In this document: positions 23,548-30,895 of the stretch, piece after piece
How the letters are laid out: every line of letters begins with the position of its first letter
How positions within the stretch are numbered: position 1 is the first letter of the stretch
NCBI RefSeq assembly: GCF_000743705.1
Contig: NZ_JQEZ01000002.1
Span: 1-41,248 of the forward strand
Length of the DNA: 41,248 nucleotides
Source of the DNA: Ruegeria halocynthiae
Lineage (GTDB): Bacteria > Pseudomonadota > Alphaproteobacteria > Rhodobacterales > Rhodobacteraceae
Direction of reading: 5' to 3'
Position numbers and translations under genes: made by a program
The notes under the pieces: model-generated
What the model saw: the letters and a program-made list of their open reading frames with translations, nothing else
Database searches by the model: none
Told to the model about the DNA's origin: nothing

Positions 23548-24673
23548 GTCTCTCCCAAGCAGTTGGCAAGCAATGCTTTTATGTCCAATGCCCTGTCAAT
23601 GTAGTCAAAGGTCAGGTCATAGATTGGTGCAATGATGGCCGGGTCGTCAATACTTTGATATCTATTGAGTTTTTTCTGCGCCACATGAATGCCGACCTTT
23701 CTTAGCTCATCTTGTGCAAGCGGCAGATCAAGCCTGAGATACGTAAACGCCGGATCGCCGCACAGATTGTCACGGTCCAGATCGCCAATCTCCGAAATTA
23801 TCGGGATCGGGCGCGGGGACGTACCCAGCCATTGTATCATCGCGACGGTATGCAGCTCGGAATCATGGGTCATGCAGCGCAATGCGTAATATGCAAGGGG
23901 CAGGGGACCCAGTCTTTTGGCGATGCCGGCATCCAGTCTGGGGCGGAAATATCCCGACCCCAGCGACAAAATTAACATCCGGTCCGCCCCGGTTGGCCAT
24001 TCCAGACCATAGACCCGCAAGCGCGCCAGCTTCAATAGAACAAGGCTGGGATCATTGTGCGGAGACAACCCGCCATCCACAAAAGTGCCTGTCACACCGC
24101 CTCCGATTTCGATCGTGGATTGGTCGAAATAGGTTGGGGCCGCCGTTGCGGCGCGCAGCAATCGGGACACCTGAAAATGACGGTTGGCAATATGGTCGCT
24201 GTCTTCTTTTCATTAAAATACGGCGCTGTATCGATTGTGCTTATGATCCAGCGACTGCCAGTGTCCAGCCGCTTGGTGACAATGGCGCAATGGGTTCGAA
24301 ACCCGGGGTCGCCCAGCGTCGCATCCCCGACAACCGCCTTAAGCTCTGCTTCCAGTTTGTCGCCGTCGAAGGCCGCGACATGCCGCATGATCGGCAGCCA
24401 ACGGCGTTTTTGAAAAAATGCCGCTGCCCGTGTGAGGTAGAAATGCTTTACCTCTTCTAGGGGAACCCCACGCGACAGGGCCACCGCGATCAGGGCCCCG
24501 GTCGAAGTGCCGCCGATCAGATTGAAGACATCGCAAATTCTGGTATCCCGGCCAAGGTGATCCTGCAGCGCGCTTTCGATGGCTTCCAGAAATGCGACCT
24601 CGACAACGCCATGCACACCACCACCAGACAGCGCCAGAATACGCTTTTGCCGGGTGGCATCACCGGTCAACAA
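23544..24673 (-). pseudogene. Patatin-like phospholipase, interrupted by a one-base frameshift
   Basis: Two overlapping reading frames together make one patatin. The 5' part (from a TTG at 24673) has the oxyanion loop LSGGGVHG and the nucleophile motif GGTSTG. The 3' part has ANRHFQVSRLLRAATAAPTYF and the catalytic Asp motif VDGGL. Frames join if one base is added in a short A run (T run 24207-24210 on the plus strand); the product would then be 376 aa. The break separates the serine from its aspartate, so the gene as read is inactive. A sequencing or assembly error at the homopolymer is equally possible. Patatins cleave membrane phospholipids and serve as effectors in several anti-phage systems. 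It is first in the minus-strand operon. The TTG start is uncertain. Confidence 0.8.
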
Positions 24674-25094
24674 TCTCAGCCTCTGCCTGGGCTCTTGGAA
24701 GTGCGGTCATTGCAGTCCCTGAACTTGAACACAACGTGGCGTATTTTTCTCCGTATCGCGCCATCATCTTGGCATCGCTCCCTTGTTTGTCCAGTGCTTA
24801 GCCTTGCCGCCGCAACTGTTGTGAAAGTTCTTGCTGGTGTTGTCGCATTAATTTCCGGCTAACGAATGGATGCTGATGCACGAATTTTAAACAACTCTGG
24901 TGGCGGCTTTCCTGATGTCGAATGCCTCTAGGGGGTGATACCGGATTGTTATGGCAGAGCTACGGGGTCTACCGATCCGATCCACAAAGAGGACCTGATA
25001 GTTACTAGGTCGTGTTGACAAAAAGTGATTCACTGCGCCCGCCGATCGTGATTCAAGCCGGTATCTGCGATGGAGACCGGCTTGGCACAGTGCG
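24674..25094. other. Intergenic region between the patatin gene and repC
   Basis: About 420 bp with no credible gene. It must hold the promoter of the minus-strand operon and the leader of repC. Just before repC are a direct repeat GTGATTCA (25025-25032 and 25048-25055) and a hairpin at 25055-25083. A GTTGACA half-site, like those in the palindromes downstream of repC, occurs near 25015. No repA or repB coding remnant is recognised. Confidence 0.4.
25055..25083. repeat. Hairpin upstream of repC, possible antisense-RNA control region
   Basis: AAGCCGGT and ACCGGCTT are perfect 8-bp arms around a 13-base loop, ending 11 bp before the repC ATG. In repABC plasmids a small counter-transcribed RNA and alternative leader structures control RepC translation from this very position, so the hairpin is a candidate remnant. 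No run of T follows it in either direction. Confidence 0.4.
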
Positions 25095-26312
25095 ATGCCG
25101 TCTGGGGAGGGCGGCAACCATCCCATCTACCGGAATCTACCCCCCTTTGGGCGGCGGCCGGTGACGGCTGGTCTGATCGAACAGGCAATGACGCTGCAGA
25201 CTGCGCCTGAGATCTCACATATCGACAAATGGGAGCTGCTGCGTGATCTGTGCACTGCCCGCCACACCTTTGAGGTGACGGACCGGGATCTTGCAGTGCT
25301 GAATGCGCTGGTCTCATTCCATCCCAACGCGGCGCTGTCGGATAATGACAGTTTGATCGTGTTCCCCTCGAACGCGGCGCTGTCCGAACGTGCCCATGGC
25401 ATGGCCGAGAGCACGCTGCGCCGGCATCTGGCCGCACTGGTGCGCGCGGGGCTGATTGCCCGCCATGACAGCCCCAATGGCAAACGCTATGCCCGTCGCG
25501 ACGCGGATGGCGAGATCGCCCGCGCCTTTGGCTTTGATCTGCGCCCCCTGCTGCACGGTGCCGTACAGATCACCCAGGCCGCCCAACAGGCCCGCGCCGA
25601 TCACGCCCGTCTGGTCGCCGCGCGCGAGAAGCTTTCGCTGCTCAAACGCGACGCGTTGAAACTGGCGCTGTATGGTCAGGAAAATGACTTGCCCGGCGAC
25701 TGGGAGGCACTGTTGGCAGCACTGCTGATCGTTCACAAGCAGATGCGTCGCAAACTTTGCCTGGAAGACCTGCTGGATCTGGAGACGCAAACTGCAAATA
25801 TCCTTGGGGATATCCAATCATTACTTGCAATGAAAACAGAAGAATTGATCGGCAATGACAGCGAAACTGAGCGGCAGTATCAGAATTCAAAACCAGATAC
25901 TCCTGAATCTGAACTTTGCCCAGAAAGGGACAAGGGCGAAACCAACGGCAACGCAGAACCTGACCCGGACCGCCCCTTGCCACGGGTGCCATTGGCGCTG
26001 ATCCTCAAGGCTTGTCCCGACATCCTGCCCTACTGCGAGCGTGATCCGCGTGAGTGGCGCGATCTGGTGGTGGCCGCCAGCTATGTGCGCGGAATGATGG
26101 GGATCAGTCCCCCTGCCTGGCATGAAGCGCAGGAATTGATGGGCCCAGAAACCGCTGCTGTTACGGTCGCCTGCATCCTGCAACCGTTCGGTGACATCAA
26201 CAGCCCCGGCGGCTATTTGCGGGCGCTTGCGGGTAAAGCAGCTCTGGGGGCGTTTTCGCCTGGACCTATGGTCATGGCCTTGCTGAACGGATCCGGCCGG
26301 GCGGCGGCTTGA
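25095..26312 (+). CDS. repC: RepC plasmid replication initiator (orphan)
   Basis: A 405-aa initiator of the repABC family. The N-terminal DNA-binding part is well conserved: GLIEQAMTLQT, WELLRDLCTAR, DLAVLNALVSFHP, LIVFPSNAALSERAHGMAESTLRRHLAALVRAGLIARHDSPNGKRYARR (quoted here as separate known blocks, residues ~26-125), FGFDLRPL. A helical and then hydrophilic variable middle follows, and a conserved C-terminal domain (~300-390, YVRGMMGISPPAWHEAQ). RepC acts in cis at an origin inside its own gene. Normally repA and repB lie directly upstream in one operon; here the upstream gene is the divergent patatin, so repC stands alone. Two parS-like palindromes follow its stop. The ATG at 25095 lacks a visible ribosome site. 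Confidence 0.85.
   Translation: MPSGEGGNHPIYRNLPPFGRRPVTAGLIEQAMTLQTAPEISHIDKWELLRDLCTARHTFEVTDRDLAVLNALVSFHPNAALSDNDSLIVFPSNAALSERAHGMAESTLRRHLAALVRAGLIARHDSPNGKRYARRDADGEIARAFGFDLRPLLHGAVQITQAAQQARADHARLVAAREKLSLLKRDALKLALYGQENDLPGDWEALLAALLIVHKQMRRKLCLEDLLDLETQTANILGDIQSLLAMKTEELIGNDSETERQYQNSKPDTPESELCPERDKGETNGNAEPDPDRPLPRVPLALILKACPDILPYCERDPREWRDLVVAASYVRGMMGISPPAWHEAQELMGPETAAVTVACILQPFGDINSPGGYLRALAGKAALGAFSPGPMVMALLNGSGRAAA
25795..25910. other. Probable oriV inside repC
   Basis: This stretch of repC is clearly AT-richer than the rest of the gene and encodes the hydrophilic, poorly conserved linker (…LLAMKTEELIGNDSETERQ). In repABC plasmids the replication origin maps to such an AT-rich segment within repC. 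Assignment rests on that family knowledge and on base composition only. Confidence 0.45.
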
Positions 26313-26330
26313 GTTGACAACTGTCAACTC
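26311..26330. repeat. parS-like palindrome 1
   Basis: Nine-base arms GAGTTGACA / TGTCAACTC around AC, overlapping the repC stop. The central 16-mer GTTGACAACTGTCAAC fits the repABC parS pattern GTTNNCNGCNGNNAAC at nine of ten fixed positions; only the G at position 8 differs. Confidence 0.6.
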
Positions 26331-26397
26331 TGATCCAGCCGTGCGACCGCAGCTTGCCTGAGTCGGTTTCAGTCCTGCACGATATGGCGGCGATGAA

Positions 26398-26413
26398 GTT
26401 GACATCTGTCAAC
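26398..26413. repeat. parS-like palindrome 2
   Basis: GTTGACATCTGTCAAC repeats palindrome 1 with one different central base, 85 bp downstream centre to centre. It ends about 60 bp before the first DUF4178 gene, so it could also act as an operator for that operon. Confidence 0.6.
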
Positions 26414-26473
26414 CGACTGGATTTCGGCACAATCGCAGCTTGAACTTTTTGCACCAGTGGGCGACTTGAAAGC

Positions 26474-27088
26474 ATGGAGAATTTGAACTGCCCAAATTGC
26501 GGCACGGACTGTCCGATTTTATTGAAGGTGGTCAAGGTTTTGGCCTGCCCGTCTTGCGGTACGACTCTGATGATCAATGACGCGCATGTCACACTGGCGG
26601 GAGAACAGGGCGTCATGCATGGCGCACCGCTGTTGTTCGGGATTGGCGATCAGGTGGTGCTAGGTCAGACTTCGACCCGAATTCTGGGACATGCGCGGTA
26701 TTCTTATGGCCGCGGCTTCTGGGATGAATTTTGCGGGATCGACGGGGCAGGGGCCACGTGCTGGATTTCGGTCGATGAAGGCGACATCGTCCGGCAGGTC
26801 CGGTTAACGGACCAGAATGCCCCCCGCTTTGCGCCCCCGCTCAAACTCGGTGAAACGCTGGAGTTCGACTCGGCCAGGTTCACCGTAATCGAGGTGGAAA
26901 CAGCCGAATGCTTGGCCCTGCGCGGCCAGTTCGACGAGATGGTGCAGGTTGGTGAGCGGCATGAGTTCGTGAGCGCCTCAGCTAGGGATGAATACCTGCT
27001 GTCCGGAGAGTTCTGGGACGGAAACGCGCTTTGGTTTTATGGCCAGTGGTACGACCCGTTCCATGTGAAGGTTGACCAGGCGCAATGA
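26474..27088 (+). CDS. DUF4178-type protein with N-terminal zinc ribbon
   Basis: A 204-aa soluble protein. Four cysteines in two CPxCG-type pairs (CPNCG near residue 6 and CPSCG near residue 28) form a zinc ribbon. The rest is beta-rich with the pattern of DUF4178 domains (…LFGIGDQVVLGQTSTRILGHARYSYGRG split into strands, then WISVDEGDIV, then FTVIEVETAE). It is the first of two DUF4178 genes and overlaps the next by four bases. DUF4178 genes commonly travel with DUF350 and polyamine genes, as here. Biochemical function is unknown; a membrane-stress role has been proposed for such clusters. Confidence 0.7.
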   Translation: MENLNCPNCGTDCPILLKVVKVLACPSCGTTLMINDAHVTLAGEQGVMHGAPLLFGIGDQVVLGQTSTRILGHARYSYGRGFWDEFCGIDGAGATCWISVDEGDIVRQVRLTDQNAPRFAPPLKLGETLEFDSARFTVIEVETAECLALRGQFDEMVQVGERHEFVSASARDEYLLSGEFWDGNALWFYGQWYDPFHVKVDQAQ

Positions 27089-28386
27089 CCAGAAACCCCG
27101 AACTGTTGTCGATCAACTGCACCTCATGCGGTGCCGGGCTGGATGTTCTGGGCGGTGGCCGTGTGGTGGTGCAGATCTGCCCCTATTGCGGCGCCGAGCT
27201 GGACGCCTTGGACAATTACAGGACCCTGCGCCAATTCGATGGGCTGGAGCGACCGAAATCCCCCTTGGCGATTGGTATGCAGGGCACTCTGTTTGGGGCA
27301 GAGTTCACCATCATTGGCCTTGTCGAACATACCGAACGGTGGCGCGGACGGGTTTATAAATGGATTGACCATCAGCTGTTTTCGCCAACTCATGGCTATG
27401 CGTGGCTGACCTTGGAAAACGGGCATCTGGTGTTCTCGCGGCGATATCGCGGGCCGGGATGGATATCGGAACGACGGGTCGAGACATCGGAACATCCTCC
27501 GACCACTACGTCTGGGGGCGAAGCCTATCGGTACTATGAAACGACGACCAGCGCGGTCACTTATGTCGAGGGAGAGTTTACCTGGCGTCCGACACTGGGC
27601 GAAAAGACAGTCACAATATCAGCGATGTCAAACGGCGCGATGCTTGGGTTTTCACAAACTGGATCTGAACGAGAAACCTATCGGTCGGTGTATGTGCCCA
27701 AAGCGGATGCTGAGGCGGCCTTTGGTGTCTCGCTGGACCTGAAACCTTATCGCACGCATCCGCTGCAACCTTTTATTAAGGGGCGTAACTATGACTTCCT
27801 GGTGTTTGCATCCCTGGTCTTTTGCGTGCTGTGTCTGGTTATGGCGATGGCGTTTACCTCGCGATCTGGGCAGCCGGTCTTGATGAACCATCAGATCAGC
27901 GCGGCCCGGCTTCCTGCAGAAATTGAAATCCCGCTGAAGGCGGACAGCAAGCTTACCCAAATTTCATTCCAGAGTGATGTAGAGAACAGTTGGATATATT
28001 TGGACATTGAGCTGATTGACCCAGAAGGTCAGCCCGTGTTCGAGGCCGGACGTACAATCGAGTTCTATTCGGGCCGTGATGCGGATGGGAACTGGCGTGA
28101 AGGGTCCAGATTTGCCGACCTGTCATTTCGCCCGGAAAAAACCGGCACTTATACGCTCGCGTTGGACGTGCCTGAGCAGGGTCTTTGGCAGGGCCGCGGC
28201 GTTGGGCGCGTGCCGAACAAGCCGTTTAATCAGATTAGAATCAATGCCCAAACCGGGCTGTCCAGCGGGTTGTGGTTGTTTGGGCTCGGCGGGCTGTTTG
28301 GGCTCTTGTTCCTGTTCCATGCAGGGCGTCAATGGCTGCATCAGCGCGCGCGCTGGTCAGGGACGGATTGGGTAGACGAGGATTGA
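27085..28386 (+). CDS. DUF4178-type membrane protein with zinc ribbon
   Basis: A 433-aa protein. An N-terminal zinc ribbon (CTSCG ~11-15, CPYCG ~33-37) precedes a DUF4178 domain (~60-215; MQGTLFGAEFTIIGLVEHTERWRGR, in two strands, and WLTLENGHLVFSRR). A transmembrane helix lies at ~232-252. About 265-390 is a beta-sandwich-like extracytoplasmic domain (…NSWIYLDIELIDPEGQPVF…). A second helix at ~395-413 returns to a short basic cytoplasmic tail. It overlaps its upstream partner (ATGA). The 54-aa gene follows at once. The arrangement suggests a cytoplasmic sensor coupled to a periplasmic domain. Confidence 0.7.
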   Translation: MTRNPELLSINCTSCGAGLDVLGGGRVVVQICPYCGAELDALDNYRTLRQFDGLERPKSPLAIGMQGTLFGAEFTIIGLVEHTERWRGRVYKWIDHQLFSPTHGYAWLTLENGHLVFSRRYRGPGWISERRVETSEHPPTTTSGGEAYRYYETTTSAVTYVEGEFTWRPTLGEKTVTISAMSNGAMLGFSQTGSERETYRSVYVPKADAEAAFGVSLDLKPYRTHPLQPFIKGRNYDFLVFASLVFCVLCLVMAMAFTSRSGQPVLMNHQISAARLPAEIEIPLKADSKLTQISFQSDVENSWIYLDIELIDPEGQPVFEAGRTIEFYSGRDADGNWREGSRFADLSFRPEKTGTYTLALDVPEQGLWQGRGVGRVPNKPFNQIRINAQTGLSSGLWLFGLGGLFGLLFLFHAGRQWLHQRARWSGTDWVDED

Positions 28387-28387
28387 T

Positions 28388-28552
28388 ATGAACCTGTTCA
28401 GAATCGTCTTCCTGATCCTTTCGACCACCGCAGTTGCTGCCACGGGCTATGTCGCGTGGCAAGGCTATGGCGGCGAAAGCCGGGACTTGGACACATCGGT
28501 GCGCGTCGGCAGTGGCGGCGGCGGGTATTATCGAGCAAATCGCGTAAAATAG
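28388..28552 (+). CDS. 54-residue exported or membrane-anchored peptide
   Basis: A small reading frame between the DUF4178 membrane protein and DUF350, with stop-to-start distances of 1 and 10 bp. It starts MNLFRIVFLILSTTAVAATGY, a signal-anchor-like hydrophobic stretch. An acidic patch follows, then a Gly-rich end (VGSGGGGYY) and a basic tail. Tight spacing inside an operon supports that it is real. I recognise no family. It is a candidate small membrane protein of the stress cassette. Confidence 0.55.
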   Translation: MNLFRIVFLILSTTAVAATGYVAWQGYGGESRDLDTSVRVGSGGGGYYRANRVK

Positions 28553-28562
28553 TGAGGAATCA

Positions 28563-28787
28563 ATGGATTACATAGCAGCAATTCAGATTGCGGAGATCAT
28601 AAGCACGATCTTCTATACGGTTCTGGGCGTCTTTCTGATGTGGTGCGTCTGGAAGGTGATCGACTGGATGACGCCGTTTTCAATCGTGCGCGAGATCGAA
28701 AAGGATCAGAATGTTGCGCTGGCGATCCTGATAGGGCTGCTGTTTGTGGCGGTGTCGATCATCATCGCGGCTGTCATCCTGTCATGA
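28563..28787 (+). CDS. DUF350-type small membrane protein
   Basis: A 74-aa protein with two transmembrane helices (about 14-35 and 50-72) separated by a charged loop (DWMTPFSIVREIEKDQN). The REIEKDQNVALAILIG block is typical of DUF350 (YjfL-like) proteins, which usually contain one or two such repeats; this is a single-unit version. The stop overlaps the spermidine synthase start by four bases. DUF350 proteins are linked by gene neighbourhood to phage-shock-like and polyamine functions. Confidence 0.75.
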   Translation: MDYIAAIQIAEIISTIFYTVLGVFLMWCVWKVIDWMTPFSIVREIEKDQNVALAILIGLLFVAVSIIIAAVILS

Positions 28788-30325
28788 CCACCATCCGCGC
28801 GGTCGAGGCACGCGCCGCGTGGTTGCTGGCGGCGACCTTTCTGGTGGCCGTGGCCGGGCTGATCTACGAGCTGATCGCAGCGACCCTGTCCAGCTACCTG
28901 CTGGGGGATTCCGTGCGCCAGTTCTCATTGGTGATCGGCATATTTCTGGCAGCGATGGGGGTAGGGGCCTGGTTGTCCCGTTTCGTTACGAATGCCTTCC
29001 CGGGTTTTGTCTGGGCACAGATCCTTCTGGGCATCGTGGGCGGCTTCATGGCGCCGGTTCTGTTTCTGAACTACGCTTGGATGGGGCAGGTGGCACTGCC
29101 GCTTTATTCCGCGCTGATCGCTATCGGCATCTTGTCCGGCATGGAAATCCCGCTGATCGCGCGGGTTCTGGAAGAGATCGGCGCGCTGAAGTTCCGTTTT
29201 GAAAACGTGCTGAGCGTTGATTATGTCGGCGCACTGGTCGCCTCGCTGGCGTTTCCGCTGCTGGTGATCCCGCATCTGGGGCTGATGTCCGCCAGCCTAG
29301 CCTTTGGTGGGCTGAACCTTGCGGTGGCCGGGCTGTCGTTGCTGGTGTTTCGCGATCGGGCCACGCGCACGCAGGTTGGGGTCTGGGCGATTGCGTTTGT
29401 CGCAACCATGGTGGCGCTGTGGCAGTCCGAACGGCTGGTGTCCGTGACCGAGGCAGAGCTGTTTGAGGACGATGTTATCCTGTCCGAGGCCACGCCTTAC
29501 CAGCAGATCACCATTACCCGGTACCGCGACCGGGTGCGCCTGTTTCTGGATCACTCCATTCAGTTCGATTCACTGGACGAACATCGCTATCATGAACCTC
29601 TGGTACATCCCGCCATGGCAATGGCCCCCCGTCGTGCGGATGTCCTTGTGCTGGGCGGCGGCGACGGCATGGCCGTGCGTGAAGTGCTGCGATACCCGCA
29701 GGTTAAAACCGTGACGTTGGTGGATCTCGACCCGCGTGTGACCGGGATTTTCCGGGACCATCCTGAATTGTCCGGGCTGAACGACGGGGCGCTGCGCGAT
29801 CCGCGTATGACGGTTGTCAACGACGACGCCTGGAAATTTCTGGAACGCGATACGCGCAGCTATGACGTTGTCATCATCGACCTGCCGGACCCAAAATCCA
29901 TCGCGCTGTCACGGCTCTATACAAGACAATTCTACGGGTTGCTTGTCGAACGGCTGAGCGGGCAGGGGGTGTTTGTGACACAGGCCGGATCACCGTTTTT
30001 TGCCCGTCAGGCATTCTGGTCGGTGGTCGAAACGATTGAAGCCAGTCGCAATCCGCAGCAGCCGGGGCAGGGGATGCACACGGTTCCCTATCATAGCTAT
30101 GTGCCCAGTTTTGGTGAATGGGGGTTCGTTCTGGCGTCATTTGAACCGCTCTCGGATCGGGACATCCAGTTGCCGGAGGGGCTGAGGTTTCTCGACGACG
30201 ATGTCTGGCGCGCTTCGCAGGTCTTTGGCATGGATACCGACCGGATCGCGGCCCGGCCCAACACGCTGCAATCACATGCCTTGCTCGGATACTACCTGGA
30301 CGGCTGGGACTACTGGTTCCGCTGA
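28784..30325 (+). CDS. speE: Membrane-fused spermidine synthase (aminopropyltransferase)
   Basis: A 513-aa protein from the ATG at 28784; a longer frame upstream only reads through the DUF350 gene. Residues ~10-210 contain about seven hydrophobic helices. Residues ~225-500 are the spermidine synthase domain: a beta-rich N-part (YQQITITRYRDRVRLFLD), the SAM-binding loop VLGGGDGMAVREVLRYP, acidic DLDPR after the second strand, DDAWKFLE, and the catalytic region IIDLPDPKS. Such enzymes transfer an aminopropyl group from decarboxylated SAM to an amine such as putrescine. The membrane fusion is known for a branch of this family. The 3' end overlaps the convergent speD by 54 bp; together the two genes would make and use decarboxylated SAM. 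Confidence 0.85.
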   Translation: MTTIRAVEARAAWLLAATFLVAVAGLIYELIAATLSSYLLGDSVRQFSLVIGIFLAAMGVGAWLSRFVTNAFPGFVWAQILLGIVGGFMAPVLFLNYAWMGQVALPLYSALIAIGILSGMEIPLIARVLEEIGALKFRFENVLSVDYVGALVASLAFPLLVIPHLGLMSASLAFGGLNLAVAGLSLLVFRDRATRTQVGVWAIAFVATMVALWQSERLVSVTEAELFEDDVILSEATPYQQITITRYRDRVRLFLDHSIQFDSLDEHRYHEPLVHPAMAMAPRRADVLVLGGGDGMAVREVLRYPQVKTVTLVDLDPRVTGIFRDHPELSGLNDGALRDPRMTVVNDDAWKFLERDTRSYDVVIIDLPDPKSIALSRLYTRQFYGLLVERLSGQGVFVTQAGSPFFARQAFWSVVETIEASRNPQQPGQGMHTVPYHSYVPSFGEWGFVLASFEPLSDRDIQLPEGLRFLDDDVWRASQVFGMDTDRIAARPNTLQSHALLGYYLDGWDYWFR

Positions 30326-30679
30326 TCCGCGGTCAATGCGTTTGATCGCAATGCGGGTTGGGCGCAGCTGATCCCTCAGGTAGGAGGCGGCCTTGTCCGG
30401 GCACGCGCTGCCACACATGAAGATATCGATGGCGGCATATCCCGTCTCGGGCCAGGAATGGATCGAGATATGGGACTCGGCCAGCAACAGCACTCCGGTT
30501 ACGCCGCCATGCCCGCCGAATTTGTGGAAACTACCGGACAGGATGGTCGCCCCGGCGGCCCGTGCTGCGCCTCTCAAAGCGTGTTCGATCTTTGCTGGGT
30601 CGGTCAGCGCATCGCTGCCGTAGTGATCGATCAGAAGATGTGTGCCCGAGGCGGCGAAACCGATATCCATGATGGGCAT
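30272..30679 (-). CDS. speD: S-adenosylmethionine decarboxylase proenzyme (SpeH type)
   Basis: A 135-aa proenzyme, or 132 aa if the ATG at 30670 is used. The self-cleavage region ESHISIHSWPE is intact: cleavage before its first Ser would make the pyruvoyl cofactor. The downstream DIFMCGSACPD carries the catalytic Cys, and ATILSGSFHKFGG the helix before the cleavage site. It supplies decarboxylated SAM to the aminopropyltransferase encoded on the opposite strand, with which it shares its last 54 bp. Convergent rather than co-directional placement is unusual for this pair. Confidence 0.9.
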   Translation of the reverse strand: MPIMDIGFAASGTHLLIDHYGSDALTDPAKIEHALRGAARAAGATILSGSFHKFGGHGGVTGVLLLAESHISIHSWPETGYAAIDIFMCGSACPDKAASYLRDQLRPTRIAIKRIDRGSAEPVVPAVQVVSEQGM

Positions 30680-30895
30680 TTACTGGCAACTGAGTTGATT
30701 TGAAAGACCAGCTGTTTGGTTCGGCGTCCGAGGGATTGGAGGGCCTGTAAGCTTACTTGGATCAAACGCTGAGTTTCCGCGCCAGCAACACATTGCTTTT
30801 CAACAGATTGGGCTTATTTTGTTGAAGAAGTCTCTGTTGCTTTGGAACAAGTCATTTGATTCACTCGTTATTGTAGGATGAGGAGGGATTTGACG

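Noticed and set aside
24092..24211. Programmed ribosomal frameshifting in the patatin gene
   Set aside because: The shift site is a short A run without a standard slippery heptamer or clear downstream structure; a one-base deletion or read error is simpler.
28640..28783. N-terminal extension of the spermidine synthase
   Set aside because: It only reads through DUF350 in another frame; the ATG at 28784 overlaps the DUF350 stop by 4 bp and begins the conserved sequence.
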